Shown here: positions 35,701-48,745 of the stretch, one piece after another
Layout: every line of letters starts with the position of its first letter
Position numbering within the stretch: the first letter of the stretch is position 1
DNA from: Tilletia caries
Taxonomy: Eukaryota > Basidiomycota > Exobasidiomycetes > Tilletiales > Tilletiaceae
Direction of reading: 5' to 3'
Length of the DNA: 64,000 bases
Assembly (NCBI GenBank): GCA_032718865.1
Contig: JALUTQ010000035.1
Location: forward strand, 1,240,001 to 1,304,000
The notes under the pieces: model-generated
Seen by the model: the letters and a program-made list of their open reading frames with translations, nothing else
What the model was told of the DNA's origin: nothing
The model's database searches: none
Program-made: the position numbers and the translations under genes

Positions 35701-35880
35701 TTGAGCTGTTGGTGCTGCGCTGGTTGCGACGAAGCGACTTCCGCTTGGTGCTGTTCCCGGCTGCGGTGGGGATGCTTCCGATGCATTCTGGAGATGCTCG
35801 TGCTGTTCCTTGTCTTCGGTGCGGAAGGGCCCGTAGGCGGAGGAGAGGAAGCGAGATGCGTATGTGGAGAACGAGGTCAT
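32709..35880 (-). CDS. Choline transporter-like (CTL/Pns1) membrane protein, six exons
   Basis: Exons on the minus strand are 35880-34885, 34801-34464, 34386-33296, 33213-33030, 32923-32848 and 32744-32709. They total 1,725 nt, giving 574 aa. The first roughly 300 residues are cytosolic and low in complexity: His-rich, then strongly acidic (about residues 180-250), with many Ser. About ten hydrophobic spans follow from residue 310. The C-terminal half carries the CTL signature: ALVYTGVTGEGFWKGARRA, then GVMDGLVINLLLDM, and LRNAADTVYLCWAIDRQ. CTL/Pns1 proteins sit in plasma or organelle membranes; choline transport is established for animal members but not for yeast Pns1. The last exon is only 36 nt and is the least certain. 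Confidence 0.87.
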
Positions 35881-36692
35881 GGCTGCGGACGAGGACGAGG
35901 ACGAGGAGGAGGAGGAGGGCGATGATAAGGAATACTCGATGGAGGCGCGGACAAGGCTGAGCGCGGGAACAACAGAGACAGCAGTCGTCGGCGATTCGCA
36001 GAGGTGCAGTGCCGAGCAGTACCTACCAGTACCACAGCGAGTGAGCGAGTCAGTGAGTCAGTGAGTCAGCTGCGAATACGATGCTGATCGTTGTCGTTGC
36101 CAGTCAGGAGCAGCGAGCGCTCAGCGCAGGCATATTGAATATTGATGGCGACATGCACTATTCATTTTCTGTAATCTAATCAGTTTACCACAGAAAGTCA
36201 GCAGGGCTAATCTCTTCCGCTCTCCCACTCTCTCCCATCGACCCACTCACTATACTGTCCTTATTTCCCACCTAACTCTTTGAAGTAAGGGATCCTTCTC
36301 CGAGTCCTGCATCGCCTGCATCAGTCCCACGAATCACAAGGAAGTAGGAACAGACCGCGCATCGCAGTACCGGGGCAACGCTGGACTGCTGGCCAATGAA
36401 TCTCCCGACGGGGCGTACGCAGATGAATTGACCTGACTCACGCCCTTGTCTTTCACCTCATCATCCATATCTTTTAGCCGCCTTGCACTTCCCACAGTCC
36501 ATAGACGAACGTTCACAGCATCAACAGTCGACAACCAAACGTCGGTCGGTTGATGGTATGGATGTGTATATATACGGGCGAGCTGCCCACTCTGACTGAA
36601 GCCTTCCCTCCCATCATCAGCAGAAACCTCAGTCCTCTTCCCCAACTGCCACCCACTCTGCTGCCACAAACATCACATACACCTCAGCAACA
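35881..36692. promoter_or_regulatory. Divergent intergenic region
   Basis: About 810 bp between the CTL gene and the small secreted protein gene. It contains a GAGTCAGT run (about 36,043-36,070). A TATATA box-like stretch at 36,567-36,573 lies about 120 bp before the plus-strand start. Confidence 0.45.
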
Positions 36693-37305
36693 ATGTTCTA
36701 CCCTCGCCTCCTCTTCCTCCTTCCCCACCTCGTCCTCCTTCTCGCCACAGCTGTCCGATCCGCCCCCGTGCCGGACACTACAGGCTGCACTTCGTGCCCG
36801 GGTCTGTCTCGTACTGTGAGTCCAACGATCGTTTGGTCTCGTCTTGTACTTTCCTTCCACCAGACATTTGACATCTCTTCCTTTGTGACGTGCAGCTTCA
36901 AGCCCGCGGATGTTTTTCATCCAAACCAATGATCGAAGAGAACCCAGCCTGGACAGGGCTGAAGTACGCAGAGGGTGAGTGTTCACATAGTCAGCGGACG
37001 ACCCTTTTACCTCAACGCCAGGTCCATCTGACAGCAAGTCGCCTTTTTTCTGCTGTGTGCGCGGAGCAGAAGAGATTGAGCGGCGTCTGCAGGAAGCTCG
37101 GGAAGCTTTAAAGCGGGCACAAGATCAACCGGCCGAGTCGCAGCACCACGAGCCGCACGGAGAGCAGGACGAAGGGGTGATTCAAGAGATAATGGAGATG
37201 CCCGGCATCCATCAAAGCCAAATCAATCTTTGGGAGCTTCAGATCGAGAGCCTCGAAGCGGAACTTAAGGCAATCCGGTCGAAGATCAACGCATTCCCGT
37301 CTTGA
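36693..37305 (+). CDS. Small secreted coiled-coil protein, three exons
   Basis: Exons 36693-36815, 36896-36974 and 37070-37305 give 145 aa. Residues 1-24 form a signal peptide (leucine-rich, ending VRSA). Three cysteines are in the N-terminal third (GCTSCPG and RGCFSS). Exon 3 encodes two helical segments rich in Glu/Lys/Gln with heptad-like spacing (EEIERRLQEAREALKRA; LWELQIESLEAELKAIRSKI), separated by a polar His/Glu linker. Effector-like or wall-associated roles are possible, but nothing specific can be claimed. The splice phases agree at both junctions, which supports the model. Confidence 0.65.
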
Positions 37306-40300
37306 AGGGTCGTAGGAGTAATGTACATGTGTACCACCTGCGTTGCCATCCTATTTCTTCCTCATGTTCTTCCCATCTTCTGGATTCATTCAATCATGCA
37401 CACACATCTTCTCCTTTTCCTGTATACCATGGCTCCAGCCTCAAGTGTATACGCGCTGGATGCTGGCTGATTGTTGCCCTCATTGGTTATGACAGGAGCC
37501 TCCAGCATCGACGATGAGCGTGTATGTGCACAGACGTACATACATATGCACCTCGCCAACGAGCCCCCTCGGCGCATAGCTGAGATCGCGACAGAAAAGA
37601 AGGCAGCGGTCTTCAGCGCTTCAGCGTTTACGTGCACAAATTTACGCAACAAACAAATAGATAAACAAATCCACCCTATCGGATATCGGCTTCTCAATAT
37701 CAATCATCACTCTCACCCCCTCTACGTCTTGAATTATCTATTCGCCGGAAAGGAAAGGACAAAATGGAGTGCCTTGTGTCCAGGCTATACTATGTCTCAT
37801 CCCCTCTCTCGTGACTCGTCTCCACCTGCTCGACGCAGAAGCGCGAAGTCAGATGAAGGTCAAAGGGGATCGAAATGCACTTGCTGGTGAAGAGATGATG
37901 GACAGTACATCTTTCGTAGCCGCTTATCCCATTGGCTGGTTGTGGACTTCTGACCCAACTCTTGTGCCATTCCAGCACTAGATAAGTGACCTGGCATAAG
38001 CTCGCTCCGAGCCGGATCTGTCGTCGACGCCGTTCATGCAAAGCGGTATCAAAGTGTGTACTACGGAGCGAGCCAGATGGCATGCGGCGGTAAGGCAGAT
38101 GGAAAATGTTCCCGTCTCTACCATCACTCTCTACCCTCTTGTCGGTACATTTCGCTTTTCATGCCCACAGAGGTGGTTCGCTAATTGGCCTTCCCTTCTC
38201 TTCTAGCAGACCTGTCCATACATAAACAGGATAAAGACCGAGACCGATCCGACGACAAGGCTGATCAAGATCAAACTAAAAAGACAGCGGTTCTGTTTCG
38301 ATCCCAAATCTGAAGAGAGTTCCTCACGGTGCGGACTGTCTGCACGGAGCATGTCAACAGCCTGCAGATTGTAAGCCCCGCACTGAAGCTCACCTTGAAG
38401 TGAGTTTCGTATCCTTACGCGGCTGCGAGAAATGAGCGCTGACACTTCGCTCCCTTCCACAAGTCGCTCCATTGCCCTGTCCGATGTAGGCTTCCGGTCC
38501 CCTCCCGAAGAAAGTTTGCACGGTACACCTGCTGCAGTCTTCCAAATCTCGTCGAACGGCCGTTGCGCGCGGCTTCCCGACCAACGAATCCAATGTATCG
38601 GTGCATCTCCTTTCGCTCAGCAACTGTGACGAAAAGATAATCTTATTGTGGCTCCGGTACATCGTACTAGGATCGGACGGAGAAGACTCGGACCTGGAAG
38701 TTTCTGGGAATATAGGGCAGGTCATTCGTAGGGTAGATAGAGGCTAGGGGCTCGTTGTCTTGTTTGTTGCGATGTTACGCGTTACGTTGCGAATATCGGA
38801 GCGTTTTCACGATTTCAGTACGTTCACGTTTTGATCGCTTCACAATCGCTTCATATGTATGTACTCACTGGTACCTTCACTGGTACCTTGAAGAAGGCTC
38901 CAATGGATGATGGATGGTCGATCGATAGCTCGGAGCCTTGTGCGGCCACATTCCTCCTCTCAGCTCACATATACTTAATACCCTTTGGTTCGAGGGAGCC
39001 CTTCTTTTCCCCATCAGCAAACCCGGACCACAATCTCAGTTGTGCACAGGCTCGAAACGTTGAAGGACGTCGACCGCATCTTCGTCATCGATCAAGGTCA
39101 CGTAGCAGAACAAGGAACGTTTTCAGCTCTCAAGGATGGAGAGGGGCTGTTTGCAGAGATGTTGAGGTCCGGTACCCGTATGGCGCGATCTATGGAGGAC
39201 TTGTGAAGCCCAAAAACATCGCCGTTCTCGAGCTGTGATGAGCAGCCATGTTTCGTTCAATCTCTTCTTCTTACTGTTCTGCTTCTAAGCATCTGACCGT
39301 CTGACCGCACACTTGAAGATTACTCAATTTCTGTGACTGAGGTCGGCTGTGGACTTGTAGGTCCACAGACGAAGCAGGTAGAAGCTGCATCGGCAGCTGC
39401 AAGAACATGATGAATCTGGAGACGGGCCGTCAGCAGTAAGCATCACAAATGCTTCGCATCGATGTCAACTGTCGGGCATCTGGCAATCCCAAATCGACCC
39501 GCCGAGCTACACAATGACACGTCGAAGGCCGCCTATTATTACCTAGACTTTGGGCTCGGAATTGGCATTCCTAACTCCTGAAATCCTAATCCTGGCGAGA
39601 AAGCGGATGATGAACGCGACAGAACGAAGTAACAGCTGACATTCCCGTAGCATCCCATCTGCCTCTCTATCGAGGCCCATCCCTTCTCTTTCTGCCAGGT
39701 TTGCGCGAGCCTCGAACCTTCGGTACTGGGGCCCCTTTGCAAATTTAGGCCCCGTCAATGACATCTTCTTTCTTTGACCGACAAAGCGGCATACAACAAC
39801 TTTTCGTCCGTCGTCCTCTTCGCCTCTTCCTCGGCGATGAATCAACCGGAGCTCACTTTGGACTTTAGCGAAACGACTGATCTCAGCAATCGGAATGTAA
39901 CACGCTCGGCGTCACCCCAAATGGCTACATGAAATACATCGAGCAGCCTGTGGCACTCCAATCGTCGTCGCGTCGCATTGTGCAACCGGGGCAATGACAT
40001 TTCGTTCCTCACGATTCTGGGACGAGTCAGTCCAAATGCTTGCTTTCCGGGCACGGCAGAGAAACGCAGAAGGTCCTTGTGCAACCGTTATGGGCGAAGC
40101 AAGCCATCTCGTCGGCCCAGCATCTCAGCGAGACGATGTGCCAATACCATCTCTCGCATCGATCAGCGAAGTGGAAGAGAAGACACAAAGTATTGGTACG
40201 TGCTCAAAAGAGAGGCCATCCCGCGACCAGTATCAACACCCCGTATCCGGACTGATAATGCTGTGCTTCTGATTGCCAATTTTCGAAATTATCCTTCACC

Positions 40301-40362
40301 CACTCGATCAAGAGTTTAAGGGTACCCCCGAGATGTGTTGGCCAGATTGCAGCCTGACGGTT
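37306..40362. other. Gene-poor region with gene debris
   Basis: About 3 kb. The only recognisable protein is the ABC-transporter fragment at 39013-39206. An 89-aa frame on the minus strand (38203-38472) ends in a hydrophobic segment of about 20 residues (FSLILISLVVGSVSVFILF) and could be the last exon of a tail-anchored protein, but I could not connect it to upstream exons. Confidence 0.5.
39013..39206 (+). pseudogene. C-terminal fragment of an ABC transporter nucleotide-binding domain
   Basis: The translated stretch TRTTISVVHRLETLKDVDR continues with IFVIDQGHVAEQGTFSALKD and ends RSMEDL before a stop. This is the H-loop region (VVHRL, normally IAHRL) and the following D-loop-distal strand of an ABCB/ABCC-type ATPase domain, the last 60-odd residues of such transporters. 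Walker A, Walker B, the signature motif and all membrane spans are absent upstream, so only the 3' end remains. It is probably a relic of a rearranged transporter gene. Confidence 0.75.
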
Positions 40363-42940
40363 TCAGGTTGACGACCTAAACTTGTACAGCGCCTTCGCGA
40401 CGTACAGCGCCCGGCTGACAGCGCTCATCGTCGGCTCCAGCGACTGAGGATGGAAGCCCAATTTATCCATCAGCTCACTTCATAAGAAAGCATGAGTAAG
40501 GCCAAGGAAAACACTTACCCGATCAATGAACGCAAGCGCAGCCTCCCCCGCTTCATCCCCTCCTCCAGCATTCGCCCCAAACTTCCTAGCCTGCCCCCTC
40601 AAATCCTCAATCCTAACACCCGTCTTCTCCAAAATCCCCGCCATCCGAAGGGCCCTCGTCCTCCGCTGCGCCGGCGACAGCTGCTGTGGCTCTTGCTGTT
40701 GCTCCTCATCTTGTTCTGCTTTGGCGGGTCGGCGGATGGAGATGGAGACGGCGGATTGAGGGGCGACGGCGGACCAGAATTGGCGGAGGAACTCGGTGGT
40801 GGCTGCGTGGGAGGATAGTAGGGATTTATGCAGTGCGTCGCCGAGGAGTTCTGTGAGGCACAAACAGCTCGTTCAGGGCTCCAAAAAGGGGGAGAGATGA
40901 TGGAAGGGAAAGAGAGGAAAGAAATCTCACCTTTGCCAGTCTCGTGCTTGAAGTCTCTTCCTGCGCCGCCGAGGACGTTGTTGAGTAGTCGTTTCATGGT
41001 GCGGACCATGTTCTCGCGTGCGGGGGGCTTCCACGCGCCGAGGTGAGGAACGAGGGGCCACCTCTCAAGCTCGTCCGCAATCAGTTGCTGGATCTCCTCG
41101 TTCGACTAGAAATCGAATCAGAACAAAACCATAAGTCACTTCCTAGAGCTTACAATTGTGCGACAGAGTGAGCTCACCATACCGGCCACCTCGTCCTCGT
41201 CCGTATCCATGGCATCCACATCCACCCGAGCCTGCTGAGCAGTCGATCCTTTCCCTTTCCTCGACTGTGTCGCCTGTATGTTCAGCGGCACCGTCCGTCG
41301 CCGCTGACCCTCTTCCAGCTCATCAATCACGATCTGGCCATACAAACGTCGGGCGCCCTTCCCCCTCCTCCGCCCATCCATCTCATCGTCCTCTTCATCG
41401 TCCTCCTCATCGTCGTCGTCCTCGCTCCCGCGCTCACCAGGCTCAGCATACTCCTCCCCGACCCCCCCAATCAGCCGTCTCTTCTTCCGTCCTCCTCCTC
41501 CGGACCCATCATCATCCCCCTGCTCACCCAAGGCAGAATCAAGCAGACTCTGCGAGTGCTCGTTGAAACGTCGGAGGAGAGGTAGAGCACGTTTGCCACC
41601 GCCTCCGAAACCGGGGCGCATGGTCCAGTCTCGTTCGTTTCCTGTTTGGTCGTGGTCGTTTGCGGTGGAGGCGAGGTCGACGAGAGCGTCGTGTGGGTTG
41701 TAGGCCCTTTGAGGTTCGATGTCTGCGGGCGTGAAAGAGGTGGGTTAGCGCTGTGCAGAGTATCTAGTTTGAGTACAGGGGACATACCATCGTCTTCTTC
41801 TTGGAGGTACTGATCGAAGATGTCGTCGTCCCTAATCACATGTTCCGATGCTGCTGAGCGTGCTGACGTTCGCAGGCGTGAGTACAGTCTGGATGAGAAG
41901 TATCGCTTCCAGAAGTCTTGTTCCGAGAGCTATTGGAAGGGTGGAGATATTCAGTGACACTTTACTTCTCACAAATAGGAGTGATGAGCAAGGCTCACTG
42001 TATCTGGAACATTCTCCGAATAAGCTCGCGCGACGACAGGATACTGCTCAAACATATCCCTGACGATCTGGGGCGTAAGACTGTACCGAATCTCCCCGCC
42101 CTGATCCGTCGTCTTCTGCGGATCCGCCAACCGAGCATTCCTGCCCCTGCGCTGTTTCTCCGCAGCCCTCTCAGCACGCAAGAGCGCCAGTCGAGTCGGG
42201 TGCGACCAGAACTCGGCATCGGTCATGATGCGCGAATGGACGACTTGGCGATGCAGGGCGAGTAAGGAGGGGGTGGACTTTAGGATGTCGATTCGGATTT
42301 GAAGCTCGGTGCGGCGGGCTGGTTCGTCGTAGGCTGATGGTCGTGTGGCTGGTTTTGATGTTGATGTTGATGTTGATGCAGCGGGTGTGGTTGTCGTGGG
42401 GGTTCCGACTGTGCTTGTTGCCCCTGATGCGTCTCGTGAACGCTGTTGGACGGCGGGCGAGGCGGGAGCGGAGGCTCCTGCTGGAGACGAGCCAGAGGCG
42501 ATAGTAGGTTTCGGCACCGATACTAATGTCGAAGTCGAGGTCGATGCTGCTGTTTGATTACTGGAAGCAGCCCTTGCCTTGTTCTGTCTGATAATGGCGG
42601 TGATCTTGTCCTTGAATGGTTCTCGCTGTCCGACAGCAGCCTGAGGCGGTTCCGCCACAAAGTAAAGGACGATCTTCGAATTGAACCTCGAGGGGGCGTC
42701 ATGGTCCAACTTGAGGAGCATCACAGTCGACGCTGAGCCTGCAACGGAGACGGAGAGACCTGTGAGATGGCGGTGGGAAAGAGAAAAGGCGCGCACGGAG
42801 GTGGATGGATTCGAAGGGCGCCAGCTGATCTCGGTGGGAGAGAGGGTGAGTGTGCCTGCGACATTGGACACGGAGACAGCTGCGTGGAGAGAGTCGTCAT
42901 CGCCGTCAACAGCAGAACCAGAATCAGAACCAGAAGGCAT
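40363..42940 (-). CDS. TFB1: TFIIH core subunit Tfb1/p62, six exons
   Basis: Exons on the minus strand are 42940-41999, 41929-41788, 41722-41178, 41105-40931, 40850-40519 and 40443-40363. They total 2,217 nt, giving 738 aa. The N-terminal PH-like domain (residues about 20-125, with GTLTLSPTEISWRPS and SKIVLYFVAE) is followed by a Ser/Thr/Ala linker. Next come two BSD domains (ALHRQVVHSRIMTDAEFW near 235 and LSEQDFWKRYFSSRLY near 315), then DDIFDQYLQEEDD and RPGFGGGGKRALPLLRRFNEHS. The C-terminal helical region ends RALYVAKALYKFRSST. Tfb1 scaffolds TFIIH, which opens promoters and works in nucleotide-excision repair in the nucleus. The acidic insert near residues 420-450 is longer than in yeast. 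The order and spacing of motifs make the assignment secure. Confidence 0.92.
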
Positions 42941-43242
42941 CGCGACAGACTCCTACACCCAATTCAATGGGCAAGTCAAACGCAGATGGGCGAAGGTAAG
43001 AGCGACTTCAAGGCGAGGTCGAGGGATGAACCGGCGTTTGATAAGATAAGATAGGGAGATCAGGTCACGTGTTCCGTAACGCGTGATGTAACGCGTCTCA
43101 TTTCGGGAGTAAACAGCAGACAGGGGCTGGTTCCAAGCTGGAGCCGTGTTTCGATGGATTTCACTGCCATCACTCTCCTTCCTGCTTACCACCACCTTCA
43201 CCCATTCATCCTTCTTAGCTAGCGAACGAGTGAGATACCCAC
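42941..43242. promoter_or_regulatory. Shared divergent promoter of TFB1 and the 1,469-aa gene
   Basis: About 300 bp between two divergent starts. It includes GGTCACGTGTTCC (a CACGTG E-box at 43,064-43,069) and two copies of GTAACGCGT (about 43,076-43,098). Confidence 0.5.
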
Positions 43243-46200
43243 ATGCACGAATACGGAGATCCAGGTCGATCATATCAAATGCCGCTCGACGGGTCGGCAC
43301 CGCCCTCGCCCGCAGGATCAGCACCCGCCTCGCCGGCCAAGTCAGGCAAGTTCTCCTGGGGTTTCGGTCGCAAGAGCCGCACTCCCAGCCCGAATGCTTC
43401 CATCTTCGCCGGTCGCGACGATGACAATCAAGACGGCAGTGGCACGTGCGGTCGCAAAGCCAGCGCTTCTCCCTCCAGCTTTGTCGTCAAGAGTGTTATT
43501 CGCCAGCCTGGCGGTGTCAGTCTTGATGCTCAGTCTCCATCTTCGCCCGGCGGTACATGGTCAGCCTCGGCGTCCGATCCATCGCAACAGTTCGGTGCCG
43601 ATGCTGGCGGCAACGTCCACAACAATTCCTATCAGCGTCAAAAATCGCGTCCGGTTATGAGTCTTGGTGTCCCTGCCGGAGGTCCAGGAGGTGGAGTCGG
43701 CTACGGTGGAGCGCACAGTTCGAACGATGGACGGCCTGAGGCGGAAATGCGATATGCGGCCGCTACAAACGCTGGCGCGCTGTCCTTCCAGCCCGCCGCA
43801 CACGCTCCTCGATCTCCCCCTTCTTCGCCCACCCGGCCTGCCAGTCCAGGCGGTGGCATATCCGCCCAGCAGTTCCAGCGCAAAGTCCGCGATCGTCAGA
43901 ATAGCATTCAGAACCTACGCGAGCAGCCTCGACAAGCGAGTCCCGTCATTGAGACGCGACGGGCAGCGGATATTGCAGCCGACGCTCGCGCCTCGTCCAG
44001 AGACGCCGGTTGGACCAGGGAGCCTGACGTCTCCCATCAAGCATGGAACGGTCCTGGCCCGCAGCAACAAATGCAACTTTCTCACGATGGGCGACCGCTT
44101 CCTCCTCCTCATGGACAGCCCTTCCCTGCCAATATGAACCATGCATCAGGTGGCGCGTCCCCGATCTCCATTCCAAACTTTAATGGTGGCCGGGGCGGGC
44201 GCGACGATGCAGGACCGCCCGACAGCCCCTTTGGTACGCCATCACCGTACGATCGTCACTCGCCCGCTGGACCCGGCGGACCCTTTGGCCCTCCTTCTCC
44301 TGGCTTCGACCGAGCAGACGGACCTGACCCACGCGGTCGTTCCTCCAGCCCCGGCTTCGCAGGCCTCTTCAAGGGCATCTTTGGTCGCTCGCCCAAAGTC
44401 GATCAAAACTCAGCACTGCCGTCGACGGGGATGTACGATGACGAACACGCGTGGATGCAGGGTGATATGGGCTCAAACGCGCCCTACGACGCGTCCCGCA
44501 ACAGTCCCAGTCCGTCGGCTTTCCACGCTGGGGCCGGTGCGGGCGGACCTCCAGTGTCTTCGCTCATTATTCGAGGTCCAGCTCCCGCCCCCAAAAGCTC
44601 GATTCCGTCGCCCTTGCGCTTTGGTGCCTCGGGCCTACCCCCCACCGGGCCCGATCCCGACGAAGAAGAGGCGGCTCGTCAGAAGCGCGAATCCATGCTC
44701 CAGGCTCGACGTATCATTGACCAGGAGCGCCATCAGGCGATCGACGACGCCGTTCAGCGAAAACCGAGCACGGGTCCGGACTCACCCTGGAGTCCACGTC
44801 AAGTTGTGCATGACATGCCATTAGCGGCGCCCCCTGGTCGAGGAGCGAACGAATCGGTCGGAAAAGGGGTGAACCCGGCAGGGAGGAAACCGGTTCCGAG
44901 GATGGGGTCGGAAGATGAGAGGGCTGCTGCGATGTCTAGCTCGCGGAAAGAGCCACCAGCAGGAGGCGATGCGTTGAGTCGACTAGAGAGCATGTTGACC
45001 CCGGCACAAAGGTGAGTACTTGGCTCTTAAGCGCTTGAGCTTTCAAAAATTTGATCGTGCTGATCGCCTTCGCAATTTTGCCTTGCAGAATCATCCAAGA
45101 GACAAGATCGCGACAATTGGCTCAAGAACGAGCGGATGCGGATAAAATTGCACGCGCTACCGTTGCTCAAGCGAATGCACTGTCACAGCAACCGCCCACC
45201 ATCACGCCAGTCGTACAACCTGCCACTCCACAGCATCAGACGGTTTCTGCCATTGTGAACCAGGACAAAGGCAAAGCGCGTCAAGTGGATCCACCTACGG
45301 ACGATGACCTGCGGAACGGTGCGGGCGAAATTCCAGTACGACGTGGCTCGAAGAAGAGTCCGACAAAGCAGGTTCGGATTTTGGCTGCTCCAACCGAAGC
45401 TACTGCGCCGTCGGATCCAACACCTGTCCCATCCGTCGTGTCTAGACCCGCTCAAGCTCCTGCCCCAGCGCCGGCGCCGGCCCCGTCTGCAGGTCCAGGC
45501 AGCCGGACAGGATCAAATCTCATGCCTGGCGCGGGTCCACTGCCGAAGGACATGACCATGACCGACGCGCTCCAATTGATGATGGTCCGCTTCTACCGAT
45601 TCGAGCGCTACTCGATCCCACTCCTGCGCTTCCTCGAGACACGTCTGGTCGACATCGAGCGGGACGCACAGATTGCACTCCACCAGACGGACGCGCTCAG
45701 TCTGAACAGCGCGCGCGATCGGGAGATGGATCTTTGGGTTGGTGAGATGACGGGCATGATGAAGCATGAGATTGGGCAGTTGCGTGCGGCGTGTCAGGAG
45801 ATCAAGGAGGGGAGGGAGATTGTGGCGGAAGTGGCGCAGCGGATGAAGGTCAACGATGATAAAGCGAGCGAGGCTGCGGCTGGTCAGACTGTGAGGGTGG
45901 TGCCGACGCCAGCGACGGCACCGAAGGCCAATCCACCAGCGATTGCGTCAACCCCAGTTGCAGTTCCGGCAAGCAGCGGGAAGACAAGCTCGGAGGTCTC
46001 CGACGTGTTGGGGAGTCGCAAAGTGCCCGGGTCGAACGGCCCTGTCGCCGTGCCACTGTCAGCGTTCGGGACAGCCTCCAAAGTCGCGCTGATCCCAGCT
46101 ACACTCAAAGCGGTTCCGCGTCCTGACGTACGTAGCGCGAGTCCCAGCAGCATCACCGCTGATCCTGGACTTGGAGTCAGTCAGAAACTGGAACCGCAGC

Positions 46201-47729
46201 CTTTCATGGTACCTGTCAGCGACGTTTCTTCAAACCAGCAGAGCAAGGTGTCGAGTTCGCATCCGATACGCCACACGAACATCTCGAGTGCGAGCTTCCA
46301 GAGTACTGTTCCTATCCTCCCGGCTCCGGACCGGGACATCTTGTCGGACTTCCTAGCCGATGTAGAGGTGAAGTCACCGAGCGTGGACGCGGCTGCTCGC
46401 AGGGCTGCGGCTGCGGCTCTTCCTGCTGCTGATCGGCGAAGCCCGAGTCCGACTGGCAAGGCACGGCCGAGGTATACCTCTGCTCTTGGCGGGTCTGTGC
46501 TGGACAGTACGACTCGGACGCGCTCACCTGAGCGAGCACCTGCGGAGGTTCTCACTAGACCAATCGCTTTTGCGCTCCAGGATCGGGCGGACAGTCCTGG
46601 CCCGTCTGAGGCTGATACGAGTCGGAGCACGCAGAGCGTCGAGAACCGGCTGAAGGCGCTGTTGCGTGGACCGGAGAGCGCGGCTGCCGTTTTGGAGAAG
46701 AGCCCGACGATGGCCGAGGCCGAGCTCGAGAAGGAGGTGATGATGGGCCATGCCACGTCGCCTCCGGTCACGGAGCATCTGCGATGGCGGAGCAAGGAGT
46801 CCGGCACGTCGGAGTTCTCTACGCCTGATCCCACGACGCCGAATGGAGCTTCGTTCAACAAGGAGAGCTTCTTTAGCGGATTTGCTCAGGGCGGTGGTCG
46901 TGCTACGCCGCCACCACTGTCTTCCAGCCCCGACAAGGCTGCGGGTGTGTTTGGACTGGCGCCAAATCGCCACTTGAAGGGTTCGAGCTCGTCCTCTTTG
47001 GGCAACGGAATCATTGCCAATGCCACTGTCGCTGTCGCTGCTATTGCTCCTCCGACCTCAACGCGATCGGGCACCATGCCACTACACACAGCCGGTGCAT
47101 CCTCGTCTAGCGGATCTGCGACGACGAAGGGTATATTGCGCAACCCATCCCCAACGCGACTGAACGTTGCCTCGATGCAGCCGGTCCTTGGAAGCCCATC
47201 CAAACAGACCACATCCCCCGCCGACTATGCTGGCGTGCCGCAGGAGAAGGCGGACAGCATCAAGACGGCTACCCATGCGAGCGATACGTTGCGTGCACGA
47301 GCGGCCTCGTACCTGAAAGCATCGGCGGCGACGGAGCCGGTTGCCGAGGGACTTTCGCCCAAGCCCGGCTCGTGGGCTTCTCCGCGCCTTCCCGCATCGG
47401 CGCCGATGGGCGACTCTTCGGGCACGTCGAGCTCGGCGGATACAGCGGCGGCGCCATCTCCGTCGTCGGCGTCGTCGGACATCAAGACTCGTCTTGAAGG
47501 TCTGCCGGGTGGGTCGGGGGGGTCCACCGTGCGGAGTTCGACGTGGATGGCTTCGGACAGCACGAATACGAAGGATGCCGGTCGTTCGAACGGGACGGGC
47601 ACGGGCACGGGGACGTGGGGGACGACTACGACGAGTCAGTTCCGGAGGGCGAGCAACAGTAATGCTGGGGCTGTGGGTGCGAATGCGACGTTGAAGCAGA
47701 AGCTGGCGTTCTTCGATGCTGCGCGGTGA
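43243..47729 (+). CDS. Large unassigned protein with a conserved helical core (1,469 aa), two exons
   Basis: Exon 1 is 43243-45011 and exon 2 is 45089-47729; the junction reads ...PAQ-R-IIQETRSRQLAQERADADK in frame. Most of the chain is disordered, rich in Ser/Pro/Gly/Ala, with many SP and TP sites, as in cortical or cell-cycle-phosphorylated scaffolds. Two parts look ordered. One is the helix across the splice junction (SRLESMLTPAQRIIQETR and onward). The other, at about residues 745-830, holds MTDALQLMMVRFYRFERYSI and then PLLRFLETRLVDIERDAQ, with further helices. I do not recognise the family. A polarity, septum or signalling scaffold is a guess from composition only. Confidence 0.72.
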
Positions 47730-48745
47730 TTGGCGGTGGACCAACCCGACCCCTCCTCCCCGAGTGCGAGACAGAAATACGTACATACATAGTTGATGGG
47801 TATGCAGTGATTGCTGGGTGCTTCCATAGCATATAGAATAATGGATTCGTTTGCTGTATGTATGATCTTTCGCCTACCTTACCAATCCATATTTTCGGAT
47901 CTTCTCCAGCCAGCTTGACGTCTCTCCACCTCTCCTCCACGGGGAGGTTCGGCAAAGCAACCCTCCCCGACCTTTTCCCTCCAACATTCCCAGCAAGAAG
48001 GGCAGGCGGGCCTCGCGCGCGAGGTTTCATGGGCATGTCCACGAGGGGGCGTCGAGCAAGTGTCTCAGCATGTCCACGGGGCCCGTCCACGGGTCTCCCC
48101 TGCGCCTCTGACGCGTGCCGGCCTCATGGCGACAACGACAGTCAACGGCCAAATCAGTAAATTACCCATTGCAGCTTGTTCACGGCTCTCTCTCATGCCT
48201 CGCCTCATGCCTCATGCATGGCCTCATGCCTCATTGCATCCGCGGTCATCGGTCATCTCTCCGTGATGAACCGACACGATGACAACCACCCTTTGCTCGG
48301 TCTCCTTCTCAACTGACCGCTGACCCTCGAACTTTCCCCTACAATCCTTTCCTGACTCGAATCCCTTCTCCCAGGACGATAGGCTCGATGATCTTCTCAT
48401 TTCCCCTTCGGAGTTTTCTGGACTTTACGTTTCCTTCACGACTACCAGTCTCTCTTCTGATTTCCTATAAAGAGCGTGTATATACTCTTTCGTATCTTTC
48501 CCCCTTTTCGATACTTAATCACACTCTTACGTTCCTTCCTATCCTTTCCGCTTCATTCCTGCACACGTATTCCATTCTATCAGCCTTCTTTGGTGAGTAG
48601 TCTGATGAGGCTGTTGCTTCATTTGATTCACAATAATACCTTCCTTATTTATATACTGACGCCGCTTCTCCCCTTCCCGCTCCCTGAACGTCCTCTCTCT
48701 ATATAACCACCCTGACCTCCTCAACTCCTTCTTCTCACGGCAGAC
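47730..48745. other. Intergenic region
   Basis: About 1 kb. It contains a cluster of CTCATGCC words (48,188-48,235) and C/T-rich DNA before the next start. No gene seen. Confidence 0.45.

Noticed and set aside
38203..38472. Tail-anchored (SNARE-like) protein on the minus strand
   Set aside because: The hydrophobic end is suggestive, but no SNARE heptads are present and no upstream exon could be joined in frame.
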